Shown here: positions 1 through 7,338 of the stretch, in pieces
How the letters are laid out: each line of letters begins with the position of its first letter
How positions within the stretch are numbered: the stretch's first letter is position 1
Made by a program: the position numbers and the translations under genes
Notes under the pieces: generated by a model
The model's database searches: none
The model's input: only the letters and a program-made list of their open reading frames with translations
What the model was told of the DNA's origin: nothing
Origin: Bdellovibrio sp.
GTDB lineage: Bacteria > Bdellovibrionota > Bacteriovoracia > Bacteriovoracales > Bacteriovoracaceae
Direction of reading: 5' to 3'
NCBI GenBank assembly: GCA_020720455.1
Contig: DYOQ01000003.1
Coordinates: forward strand, 1 to 36,944
Length of the DNA stretch: 36,944 nt

Positions 1-126
1 TCACGTGTTAACGTTATGTGTTAATATTTTTCTCTGGAAAATTGCGCTGATCTGTATTTTTTATAGTGTGTCATTATTTTTAAAATGAATATTTTTAAAA
101 GACTAAGCGTTTTATTTCTATTGTTT

Positions 127-321
127 TTAGTAGTTACTAATAATGTTACCATTTTTATCTTTTGCATTACCTCTTCCAGAATTATCTATTCTGGCAGGTT
201 TAATATTTTTACATTCTGTGACTTGTTTATTAACTGTACTTAGCGACATTGGAACGACCTCACCTAAAATGTCTGTAACGCTAGTTAGTTCGATTTCTAC
301 AAGCCTTCCATCATTGCTAAT
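127..321 (-). pseudogene. possible decayed minus-strand coding remnant
   Basis: The first 417 bases hold no convincing intact gene. On the minus strand a 64-codon open stretch ends in TAA at 127-129. It reads like protein (mixed, hydrophilic, for example SNDGRLVEIELTSVTDILGE) but has a TAG directly upstream at 322-324 and no ATG, GTG or TTG near its beginning. A second minus-strand frame, from a GTG at 395-397, gives another short plausible peptide (KLNKNLTACKDFKKLAQLLL) that ends at the same spot in a different frame. One frameshift near 322 would join the two. I read this as the 3' end of a broken gene; a chance open frame is also possible. The plus-strand frame over the same bases is probably its shadow. 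Bases 1-126 show nothing recognisable. Confidence 0.25.
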
Positions 322-417
322 CTATAAGAAGCAATAGCTGTGCCAGTTTCTTAAAATCTTTACAGGCGGTTAGGTTTTTGTTAAGTTTACGTTTCACCTA
401 TTTATTGAGGATTGTTC

Positions 418-1812
418 ATGATTAATTACATCAAAGGGTATTTTTCTGAGTTTAAAGTTTTGAAAACTGCTTCGAAAGAGTTTTGGTTAGTCAACGGCAT
501 CAATTTCTTTGACTGCTTGGCCTACTTCTCGATGATCAATGTTCTGAGCCTCTATTTAACAAGTAATATTGGCTTTAGTGATATGGATTCAGGGGCATGG
601 GTAGGAATTTATACACTGTATATTACAGCTTTTATTTTTGCTGTTGGATCTATTGCAGACACTATTGGACTCAAAAAATCGTTCTATATTGGTATGGGGA
701 TTTTGATGTTATCAAGACTAGCACTAGGGGTACTTCCTTTAATGTTAAAAGGTGAAGCATTGAAATATGGTGTTATGGGTGCAATCGTTGTCATGTCATT
801 TGGGACGGCCTTTATGAGTCCAATCGTCACAATGGGTCTTCGAAAATTTACCACTAAAGAGAATAGATCTACTGGGTTTAATGTTTACTATTTGATTATG
901 AACGTAGCTGCAATTTTTGCTGGGTTTGCGGTAACCGATGGATTTAGAAACTGGCTAGGTGAGATTAAAGGTAATATGGCAATTTTGGACTTTGGTTTTA
1001 TTATGTCACTTGGCTGTATGGTTCTTGCTTATTTTATCAATGAAGCGAACATGGATGCTAGTGAGATGGTGAAAGAGGATGCAGAGACTAGACCTCTTAA
1101 AATATTTAAAGAGGTTTGGAAAGAGAGTGCATTTAGAAAACTGGTTCTATTTTTAGTTCTTACATTAGGTGTAAGACTAGTTTTTACTAACCAGTTTTTA
1201 GTAATGCCAAAATATTATACAAGAGTTTTGTATGCTGATTATGATCTAGGGTTTGCTAACTCAATCAACCCAGCAGTAATTATTGTTGGCCTAATAGTTC
1301 TTATTCCAATTTTGAATAAGTTTAAAACGTTTAATTTAATGGTTTGGGGAATGGGAATTTCGGCACTCTCTTTGATTTCAATGTCTGTTCCAATTGAGTG
1401 GATAATGAAGATACCTGGTATTACAAATTTGAATCAGGCATACATGTTTGCAATCTATGCTCAAATCTTAATTTTTGCGTTTGGAGAACTTCTTTTTAGT
1501 CCGAGATTTGTTGAGTATACATCAATGGTTGCACCAAAAGATAAGGTTGCCTCATACATGTCTCTTTCTGCGTTACCGATGTTTATAGCAAAACCAATTA
1601 ACGGTTTTATTGGTGGAGCTCTTGTTGCTGCGTTTTCTTATGAGGGGATAAGGCCGAAAATTGATGCAGGCCATATTGGTTATTTTGATTCTCCTGAGTA
1701 TATGTGGCTAATCTATTTTGCGGCAGCAATTATTAGTCCAGTTGCAATTTTGTGGATGAAAAAAATGCTTACATCTGAACATCAAAGAATTGAAGATGAA
1801 AAGAACGCCTAG
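418..1812 (+). CDS. MFS transporter
   Basis: A 464-residue polytopic inner-membrane protein with about 12 hydrophobic segments, the usual size of a major facilitator superfamily permease. A motif-A-like loop, GSIADTIGLKKS, lies between the second and third helices (about residues 78-89), where MFS proteins carry GxLaDrxGrkk. MFS proteins move small solutes, often coupled to protons; the substrate cannot be read here, though the overall look recalls POT/PTR-like or drug-export members. The open frame extends to a TTG at 412, but the ATG at 418 is preferred because TGAGG at 406-410 sits 7 bases before it. A membrane-anchored ankyrin protein follows 66 bases downstream on the same strand and may be co-transcribed. 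Confidence 0.8.
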   Translation: MINYIKGYFSEFKVLKTASKEFWLVNGINFFDCLAYFSMINVLSLYLTSNIGFSDMDSGAWVGIYTLYITAFIFAVGSIADTIGLKKSFYIGMGILMLSRLALGVLPLMLKGEALKYGVMGAIVVMSFGTAFMSPIVTMGLRKFTTKENRSTGFNVYYLIMNVAAIFAGFAVTDGFRNWLGEIKGNMAILDFGFIMSLGCMVLAYFINEANMDASEMVKEDAETRPLKIFKEVWKESAFRKLVLFLVLTLGVRLVFTNQFLVMPKYYTRVLYADYDLGFANSINPAVIIVGLIVLIPILNKFKTFNLMVWGMGISALSLISMSVPIEWIMKIPGITNLNQAYMFAIYAQILIFAFGELLFSPRFVEYTSMVAPKDKVASYMSLSALPMFIAKPINGFIGGALVAAFSYEGIRPKIDAGHIGYFDSPEYMWLIYFAAAIISPVAILWMKKMLTSEHQRIEDEKNA

Positions 1813-1878
1813 GGCAGTTCTAGTGGCGTCGATGATACTAAACCTGTTGAAGCGTAGATATTGTTTAAGGAGAGTAAA

Positions 1879-2529
1879 ATGAGTGCGAAAAAAGATTATA
1901 AAGTAATATTTCAAGATGGCCTGGTTCTAGTTTTAGCGTCGACACTATTTGTTGTCATTTTAAACTCAGGTTTTAAGTTGGTGAAGAAAGACGTGGCACT
2001 TGATCCAATTGTTACAGCAATTCGTCAAAACGTAAAAGAGGATGCATTGACTATTTTAAAAAGTGCAACTGATCAAAATAGAGCTAATATGAAAGATGAG
2101 TTTGGAAGAACTCCTCTTATGATGGCATCATATGCTAACTATAACGATGAAAAAAGAGTAATTGAAAGTGACGATAAAGGTGTTGAGTGGGTCAATTTGT
2201 TAAAAGAAAACGGAGCGGATATAAGTTTGAAGGATAATAATGGATGGAATGCTCTTATGTGGGCATCATGGAGTGGATTAACAAAAGTTGCCACTCAGCT
2301 TGTTCAACTAGGAATAGACGTTAAAGACGTGGATAGTAAAGGTAATAACGCTTTAATGTTGGCCTCTGCTAGAGGTAATCTCGTGATTGTTCAAAATCTT
2401 GTGTCAGTTGGTGTAGACAAGAGTGCTGTAAACTTAGATGGAAAAACCGCTTTAGATTTGGCCAAAACTGGCAAAGATCAGCATCCAGATAAAGCAGAAC
2501 TCTTCGAACAGATAATTCAACTCTTATAA
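1879..2529 (+). CDS. membrane-anchored ankyrin-repeat protein
   Basis: 216 residues. A basic N-terminus and one hydrophobic segment (about residues 13-31) anchor the protein, with the rest probably in the periplasm. Ankyrin repeats follow: about 72-90 (DEFGRTPLMMAS), 117-147 (DNNGWNALMWAS), 151-180 (DSKGNNALMLAS) and a final one at 185-215 (NLDGKTALDLAK). Ankyrin repeats bind other proteins and have no catalytic role of their own; the partner is unknown. The start is the ATG at 1879 with AAGGAG at 1867-1872, rather than the in-frame TTG at 1861. It lies 66 bases after the MFS gene, so a shared transcript is likely. Its last 6 bases overlap the 3' end of the convergent methyltransferase gene. 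Confidence 0.8.
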   Translation: MSAKKDYKVIFQDGLVLVLASTLFVVILNSGFKLVKKDVALDPIVTAIRQNVKEDALTILKSATDQNRANMKDEFGRTPLMMASYANYNDEKRVIESDDKGVEWVNLLKENGADISLKDNNGWNALMWASWSGLTKVATQLVQLGIDVKDVDSKGNNALMLASARGNLVIVQNLVSVGVDKSAVNLDGKTALDLAKTGKDQHPDKAELFEQIIQLL

Positions 2530-3684
2530 TTTTTGAAAGAGATACCAGGTCACTGGAATATTTGAATTTTTAAAATCAATTTTCTCTATTAGTTGAAATT
2601 TCTTCGCAGCAGGAAGTGACGCAATTCCAATATTTTTAGGAATGATAATCCCAAAAAAGATTGGTTGATATTTTTTCTGTATTGTTTCAATTATGCGATT
2701 AAAATAAATAGATGGTTTTGAGTCTATTTTTATTCTTAATCCATACGGTGGATTGACGACAACACAACAGTTTTTCTCTTCTAAATTAGAATCTTCAAAG
2801 AGGTCTGCAATATCAAATTTAATCTCAGATGTTTTATAAGAAGCGGCATTGGTTTTGGCGGCATTAATTGCAGTTTGATCAATATCAAAACCTTGATAAG
2901 CGGAAAAAATCGGATTGTCCTCTTCATGCTCAGTTAAATTTTCAAGATGGAGTTGCTTTATAATATGATCAATTGAAAATGTACGACCACTGCTTTGTTT
3001 ATAAAAATTTTGGGCCTCGAATAAAAAAGTTCCACTCCCACACATTGGATCAATTAATGTCATATTAAAATTTTTAAGCTGTCTGCTGATAGAATAGATT
3101 AATCCTGCGGCCAAATTTTCTCGGATAGTAGCAATTGTTGTTGCATATTTACTTCCTCGTAAGGATAGGCGATCACCAGAGCTATCAATTGATAAGGTAC
3201 AAAGATCGTTTTCAAAGCGGACAAATAAAAAGATAGGTGCTTTATTATGTTCTTCACCTGATATAACTATTTTTTTCTTTGGTGGCCGTTCAACATATCT
3301 TCGCTTTATTCCATCAATGATACTGTTTTCAATTTTACGAGAGTCAAAAACTCTTGATTTAGATGAACTGCTTTTAATTTTTGGAATATTTCCAGCAAAC
3401 CAAAGGCCCCAGTCAATTTTCCTGATTTTATTGTAGAGTTTTGGTAGGTCTTTGCATTTGAATTCATCGACACGAATAAGTATTCTGGTTGGAATTTTCA
3501 GGTATAAATTCATCAACCGTATTTCTATTAAGTTAGAATTTATGGTGATTCCACCTTTCGTGCAACATGATATTGGAACTTCTTTTTTAAATTTTACTTC
3601 CAACTCATGCTTGGCAAGCTCCTCCATTCCTGGGGGAACAATAATAAAAGCTACTAGTTCAGAATCTGTTTTATTTGTAGACAT
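2524..3684 (-). CDS. THUMP-domain RNA methyltransferase (RlmL/YcbY-like)
   Basis: 386 residues. The N-terminus (about 10-160) matches the ferredoxin-like plus THUMP arrangement of the RlmL/Trm14 group, starting with the PPGMEELAKHEL stretch typical of these proteins. The C-terminal Rossmann methyltransferase has motif I DPMCGSGTFLFEA at 212-224 and the catalytic motif IV NPPY at 311-314, which in this family marks N2-guanine methylation of RNA. The likely activity is SAM-dependent m2G modification of 23S rRNA. E. coli RlmKL has a second methyltransferase domain that is absent here, as in many other bacteria. The final codons overlap those of the ankyrin gene by 6 bases. A tRNA m2G enzyme (Trm14-like) is the main alternative. 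Confidence 0.85.
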   Translation of the reverse strand: MSTNKTDSELVAFIIVPPGMEELAKHELEVKFKKEVPISCCTKGGITINSNLIEIRLMNLYLKIPTRILIRVDEFKCKDLPKLYNKIRKIDWGLWFAGNIPKIKSSSSKSRVFDSRKIENSIIDGIKRRYVERPPKKKIVISGEEHNKAPIFLFVRFENDLCTLSIDSSGDRLSLRGSKYATTIATIRENLAAGLIYSISRQLKNFNMTLIDPMCGSGTFLFEAQNFYKQSSGRTFSIDHIIKQLHLENLTEHEEDNPIFSAYQGFDIDQTAINAAKTNAASYKTSEIKFDIADLFEDSNLEEKNCCVVVNPPYGLRIKIDSKPSIYFNRIIETIQKKYQPIFFGIIIPKNIGIASLPAAKKFQLIEKIDFKNSNIPVTWYLFQKL

Positions 3685-3802
3685 AATACCTGAGTAGCAT
3701 ACTTGTATATTGGTAGTCTAAATATTCGATGATTTAATTTTTTACTAGAGTTATACTTAATAACTAGTACGCCAGTTTTACTGAATTTACGGAAAATAAG
3801 TT

Positions 3803-4153
3803 ATGAATATTGAAGTTGAATTAGAAGATGACATTAATAGATGCCCAATGTGTTTTGAAGAGTGGGGAACTCTTGATAATATTATTTATAATAAAGATGT
3901 TGTTTTTGTTGGTTACCAAGCAAACCATAGACGGCCAGAACATGGGATGTTTCTGTTTCTTCACCAAAAATCTTGTTGCGGGACAAGTTTTATAGTTTAT
4001 GCATATAAAATTGCACGTTATTTGAAATTGCAGGTGCCATATGCTACTAATAATTTAGATTTTTGCGAAGTAAACAGTTGCGGAGGAAAGGCGATAAGAG
4101 ATCTTATTCAAGTTTTAAAAGAAAAAAAAGTTATTTATAAAAAGATTGGTTAA
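3803..4153 (+). CDS. small Cys-rich protein of unknown function
   Basis: 116 residues, no signal peptide or membrane segment, so probably cytosolic. Not a family I recognise. It has a CPMC pair (C14, C17), a HQKSCCGTSF block (H54, C58, C59) and two further cysteines (C88, C93). The Cys/His spacing suggests a zinc-binding fold or redox site. It lies 5 bases upstream of a response-regulator gene, so the two are almost certainly co-transcribed and may act together. The ATG at 3803 has only a weak GGAAAA-type ribosome site. The 118-base gap to the divergent methyltransferase gene must hold promoters for both, but I could not place convincing -35/-10 pairs. Confidence 0.65.
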   Translation: MNIEVELEDDINRCPMCFEEWGTLDNIIYNKDVVFVGYQANHRRPEHGMFLFLHQKSCCGTSFIVYAYKIARYLKLQVPYATNNLDFCEVNSCGGKAIRDLIQVLKEKKVIYKKIG

Positions 4154-4158
4154 TACTT

Positions 4159-4527
4159 ATGAGAAAACTTTCTGAAATTTCAGTTCTTATTGTTGAAGAC
4201 GATAGAGACATTCAACAAATTATGAAAAAATTTTTAGAGAAAATTGTAAAAGAGTTACATCAAGCTTTCGATGCTGAATCTGGATTAGACTTGGCCATTA
4301 ACAAAGATCCTGACATCATCATTACTGACTTAGAGCTTCCAAATATGAATGGATTAGATATGATATTAGATCTCAGGAATAAATTAACATACGACAGGCC
4401 AATTATTGTAACAACATCACATAGTGGCGGACAATATTACTCATCACTTGCAGATGAATATCTCTATAAACCAGTAGATCTTCAGAAGCTATTAGACAGT
4501 ATGAAGCGTTTACTATGGGCCCAATAA
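4159..4527 (+). CDS. single-domain response regulator (CheY-like receiver)
   Basis: 122 residues comprising one receiver domain and no output domain. The acidic pair (E13, D14, D15), phosphoacceptor D57 in ITDLELPNMNG, the switch residues T86/S87 in VTTSH and K104-P105 in YLYKPVD are all present, so it should be phosphorylated by a histidine kinase. Stand-alone receivers act by protein contact, for example with motors, kinases or phosphotransfer partners. No kinase gene is adjacent; the nearest, at 32463, is far away and need not be the partner. The gene follows the Cys-rich protein gene by 5 bases. Confidence 0.9.
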   Translation: MRKLSEISVLIVEDDRDIQQIMKKFLEKIVKELHQAFDAESGLDLAINKDPDIIITDLELPNMNGLDMILDLRNKLTYDRPIIVTTSHSGGQYYSSLADEYLYKPVDLQKLLDSMKRLLWAQ

Positions 4528-4682
4528 CATGCAATATAAAAAAAATTCGCGAATCTCGTAAATCTAAAGGCCATACAAACAAAACTTTAAAAAGTAATTT
4601 TTTTTACCAATCAAGAGCTAAATTTGGAGGAATTCTTATTGAAAAACGAGATTCAACGAAAAGTTCTCAAATCAAAAGCTGA
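4515..4682 (+). CDS. possible 55-residue basic small protein
   Basis: An ATG at 4515 lies inside the last codons of the response-regulator gene in another frame and opens 55 codons ending in TGA at 4680-4682, one base before the convergent RRM gene's stop. The product is very basic (KKIRESRKSKGH, many K/R), without membrane segments. For it: it fills the 155-base gap exactly and overlaps in the way of translationally coupled genes. Against it: no clear ribosome-binding site and an AT-rich composition that easily gives Lys codons. I see no family. Confidence 0.28.
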   Translation: MGPITCNIKKIRESRKSKGHTNKTLKSNFFYQSRAKFGGILIEKRDSTKSSQIKS

Positions 4683-5003
4683 TTAACGTCGTCTAAAGCC
4701 ACCGCCGCCGCCGCCGCCGCCATTACCACCTCTGCTACCACCACCGGTAGTTGGAGCCTTAGGCTTCGCTTCATTAACTTTAATTGGTCGGCCACCAAAA
4801 TCATGACCGTTCAATTTGTCGATGGCCTCTTGTGCTTCATCGTCTGTTGCCATTTCAACAAATCCAAAACCTTTACTCTTTCCTGTCTCTTTGTCAGTGA
4901 TGATTTTTGCTGAATCAACAGTACCATACTGAGAGAATGTGTCAGTCAACAGCTCCTCAGTAGCTGTGAAAGGAAGGTTTCCTACATACAATTTCTTACC
5001 CAT
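4683..5003 (-). CDS. RRM-domain RNA-binding protein
   Basis: 106 residues forming a single RNA-recognition motif. RNP2 is LYVGNL at 5-10 and RNP1 is KGFGFVEM at 44-51, with aromatic residues placed for stacking on RNA bases. The C-terminus (about 83-106) is a glycine-rich linker ending in FRRR, as in the short bacterial and cyanobacterial Rbp proteins that resemble eukaryotic glycine-rich RRM proteins. It probably binds single-stranded RNA as a chaperone or post-transcriptional regulator. AAGGAG lies just before the ATG. An A/T-rich leader (5004-5030 region) precedes it; I see no defined riboregulatory structure. Confidence 0.92.
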   Translation of the reverse strand: MGKKLYVGNLPFTATEELLTDTFSQYGTVDSAKIITDKETGKSKGFGFVEMATDDEAQEAIDKLNGHDFGGRPIKVNEAKPKAPTTGGGSRGGNGGGGGGGGFRRR

Positions 5004-5164
5004 TACTTTTCTCCTTAAAAAAAAAATGCATCAAGCTCAGGAGAAATTAGACAGACGATCTGAGAAATATTCCGGAACAAGTGCACACTTACTGCCTCTA
5101 TTTATCACACGATGTTTTGCTTTACAAATAGTTTATTCAAAAAAAATAAGTATTTTTGGATTAT

Positions 5165-5257
5165 TTAAAAAAAACCACTTCTAAAATATAATGTGCCGGC
5201 AAATAGCATGATTCCAAGAGCTAGCGCGATAAGAATTAGCAAGACATCTTTTTCCAT
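5165..5257 (-). CDS. 30-residue single-pass membrane peptide
   Basis: An ATG at 5255-5257 opens 30 codons ending in TAA at 5165-5167. The product is MEKDVLLILIALALGIMLFA followed by GTLYFRSGFF: a short acidic/basic N-terminus, one hydrophobic helix of about 20 residues and a short tail, a classic small membrane protein layout. It begins 4 bases after the stop of the upstream barrel gene, suggesting translational coupling; a weak TGGTGA serves as ribosome site. It is too short for most gene finders. The function is unknown, and a chance ORF cannot be excluded. Confidence 0.5.
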   Translation of the reverse strand: MEKDVLLILIALALGIMLFAGTLYFRSGFF

Positions 5258-5261
5258 TATA

Positions 5262-6047
5262 TCACCAGCTGGAGATGTAACTTATAATTGTTGAGTAAGC
5301 ATATCCAGTAAGATCCTCGTAACCAAAAGTTGAGCTACTGATTGGCCTATAATCCGATGTATATTTGTCAAAAAAGTTAACTTTGTGGAGTAAAAATTCG
5401 ACTCCTATGTAGGACTTGCGAATTTCAATTGGAAATTCAAGGCCGGCCCCAGCTCCAAATCCAAATGCTCCACCGCTTTGTTTTGGCATTCGTGATTGCT
5501 CGGTAAAATTGTTTGTCTGGTACCAATACTCCAATCTTCCAACGAAGTATGGGTTAGAAAATGTGATAGCTGTCCCAAGATCACTTGTATCAATGTAATG
5601 TCTTAAATCAAAAAAGAATCTCATCATTGAGACCTCGATCATTCCTGGTGGATTTCCATCGTAGGCTTTAACCGACTCATCTATAAACATGTAGTGCTTT
5701 GAATATTCAAGTCCTAATCCATAAGCGGTATTAAAATCTAAAAATTGGTGCACAGATAAGTTATAGCTCGGGTGTTCATCTTCGTAAGCGGCCCCTCTTG
5801 TGCCCGTAAAGGATGTTACTCCAACTCCAATGCCGGCGGTAAAAAAACGGCCATATTGGTAATACCTTTCATCTTCAGTTACTTGACTGTTTTCTAAATC
5901 TTCGCTGTAATCAGTAAAGATGTCGGAGCCAGCAGTAAGGTCATCATCTTCAACGTTGATTGATCCCCATGTTGAGTTTTGTCCGTTTGCAACCAATGGA
6001 AGGGCGAGACAAAAAAACAGGATAAAGGTTTTGCTTTTGCTTATCAT
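5262..6047 (-). CDS. outer-membrane beta-barrel protein, unknown
   Basis: 261 residues with a clear signal peptide (about 1-22, ending VANG-QN), a short acidic linker (about 30-60) and then alternating aromatic/polar strands rich in Gly and Tyr, for example FGFGAGAGLEFP and YIGVEFLLHKV. This is the look of an 8-stranded-type outer-membrane barrel. I recognise no specific family. The ATG overlaps the upstream gene's TGA (ATGA at 6044-6047), so the two are translationally coupled. It is the second gene of a minus-strand envelope operon that ends with a 30-residue membrane peptide. Confidence 0.7.
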   Translation of the reverse strand: MISKSKTFILFFCLALPLVANGQNSTWGSINVEDDDLTAGSDIFTDYSEDLENSQVTEDERYYQYGRFFTAGIGVGVTSFTGTRGAAYEDEHPSYNLSVHQFLDFNTAYGLGLEYSKHYMFIDESVKAYDGNPPGMIEVSMMRFFFDLRHYIDTSDLGTAITFSNPYFVGRLEYWYQTNNFTEQSRMPKQSGGAFGFGAGAGLEFPIEIRKSYIGVEFLLHKVNFFDKYTSDYRPISSSTFGYEDLTGYAYSTIISYISSW

Positions 6048-6541
6048 AAATAAAAATGTACCCCAGCAACAATGAAATGGTTGCCAACAGTTTCGAAGGC
6101 AAATTCTCCTAATTTGTTCATTGAGATACCAAATTCAAAACTAAATCCGATACTCTCTAATCCTTGAAAATGAAACTCTGGCCCAAATGTCAAATCGCAC
6201 TGAAACCCTGTTTCACTCACAGAAGACGAGGTTTTTTCGTTTAATAGTGCAACCATCGCAGAGGCGTAAAAATTGAGTTGTGGCTCTTCAAAAATTATCT
6301 TGTAAACTTTTAATCCAAGCCCATAACCACCACCGGCCTCCTTAGTGCTAACCCCTGCAAGACCACCAATTGCGAATGACCTCGATTGCTGAAGTTTTAA
6401 TGAAAGCGCTGGAAGAGAGTTAATTAGTTGGTCATTAACTCCAACACCTAGGCGTCCCTGTTTACTTACTGCGTATGATGCTGTCGGTATTATCATGAGA
6501 ACGCAAAGCGACATTAGTAATTTTTTAAACGGTTGCATCAT
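6044..6541 (-). CDS. small outer-membrane barrel-like protein
   Basis: 165 residues with a signal peptide (about 1-24, ending SYA-VS) and Gly/aromatic alternating strands to a C-terminal FIVAGVHFYL. Such a terminal aromatic strand is typical of outer-membrane proteins recognised by the Bam complex. No family is recognised. GGAGG lies 7 bases before the first of two adjacent ATG codons (6541 and 6538), so either may be used. It is the first gene of the operon; an extended -10 element sits about 35 bases upstream. Confidence 0.68.
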   Translation of the reverse strand: MMQPFKKLLMSLCVLMIIPTASYAVSKQGRLGVGVNDQLINSLPALSLKLQQSRSFAIGGLAGVSTKEAGGGYGLGLKVYKIIFEEPQLNFYASAMVALLNEKTSSSVSETGFQCDLTFGPEFHFQGLESIGFSFEFGISMNKLGEFAFETVGNHFIVAGVHFYL

Positions 6542-6574
6542 CCTTAATCCTCCACTAATTTCTCGATCAAAAAT

Positions 6575-6580
6575 ATTATA
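6575..6580 (-). promoter_or_regulatory. extended -10 element for the barrel operon
   Basis: On the minus strand TGTTATAAT reads as a perfect TATAAT preceded by TG-n, the extended -10 form that tolerates a poor -35. No good -35 box is present at 16-18 bases. It lies 34 bases before the first ATG (6541). Confidence 0.5.
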
Positions 6581-6610
6581 ACAAAAAATTGAAGGTTAAT
6601 CTTTAGAATT

Positions 6611-6639
6611 TTGACAACTCAGCTTGGTATTCTTAGAAT
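6611..6639 (+). promoter_or_regulatory. sigma-70 promoter of the yfgM-like/bamB operon
   Basis: A perfect -35 TTGACA (6611-6616) and -10 TAGAAT (6634-6639) are 17 bases apart. Transcription should start near 6646, downstream of the TTG at 6643 but upstream of the GTG at 6679, which supports the shorter protein start. Confidence 0.75.
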
Positions 6640-6678
6640 TACTTGTTTAATTCAGTTGGAAATAATGGGAGACGCAAA

Positions 6679-7314
6679 GTGATTGAGAAAAAAGAGTTTA
6701 GTGATGTTTTTATTGAGAATAGAGTTTTGATAGTTGCGATAGGAATTTTTGTCTTATTTGTTGTCATTATGGGAGGTGTTTATAACTCCATAAGTGATAA
6801 AAATAGTGATGAACGCCTTGTAAAGATATTTAAATTTAAAGAAGAGAGTCTCGTAAAGTACCAGAATAAAGGGTTGAGCGACGTTCAGTATGTCGATGAG
6901 TTGGTGAAGTTTTCTAAAGAGATTGGAAGTTCGGTAAATTTATTCCCGCTATATATAGACTCTGTTGATACTTTAATAAAAAATAGATCGCTAGAAAAAG
7001 CGCTCGAGGTTTTAAATAGTGCAGAGGCAACATTCGCAAGTAAGAACGAGTATATGTTGTATTTTATCTTTGTAAGAAAGGCCGTAGTACTCGAAGATTT
7101 AAATAAAGTTGATGAAGCGATTGATCTTTTAAAAAAATTAAGCAGTTCGCCACTTAAAATTCTTCCAGGTAAGCCTTATCTTGATATGGGTAGACTTTAT
7201 TTGAAAAAAGGTGATAGCGTGAATGCGAAAGTAAATTTTGAATACGTAGTGAATAATTACGGTGCTGAAGAGTTCGCAAAGCTTGCAAAAGCTTTTCTTT
7301 CTGAAATTAATTAA
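6679..7314 (+). CDS. YfgM-like periplasmic TPR protein
   Basis: 211 residues: short cytosolic N-terminus, one membrane anchor (about 15-35, VLIVAIGIFVLFVVIMGG), then a helical periplasmic domain with TPR-like pairs (about 85-205), including the terminal LDMGRLYLKKGDSVNAKVNF repeat. This is the architecture of YfgM, an ancillary SecYEG-associated periplasmic factor whose gene precedes bamB in enterobacteria. The same order here (bamB starts 24 bases later) strengthens the call, since the sequence itself is weakly conserved. The start is the GTG at 6679, with GGGAG 7 bases upstream and a promoter whose +1 falls after the alternative TTG at 6643. Confidence 0.7.
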   Translation: MIEKKEFSDVFIENRVLIVAIGIFVLFVVIMGGVYNSISDKNSDERLVKIFKFKEESLVKYQNKGLSDVQYVDELVKFSKEIGSSVNLFPLYIDSVDTLIKNRSLEKALEVLNSAEATFASKNEYMLYFIFVRKAVVLEDLNKVDEAIDLLKKLSSSPLKILPGKPYLDMGRLYLKKGDSVNAKVNFEYVVNNYGAEEFAKLAKAFLSEIN

Positions 7315-7338
7315 GTGAAATAAGTGAAATAGGTGTTT

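Noticed and set aside
143-337. 64-codon plus-strand frame near the left edge
   Set aside because: It has no ribosome site and its hydrophobic product looks like the shadow of the minus-strand protein-like frame.
4939-5184. 81-codon plus-strand frame across the RRM gene start and leader
   Set aside because: It lies opposite the RRM gene's first codons and leader, has no ribosome site and its composition follows the poly-A/T tracts.
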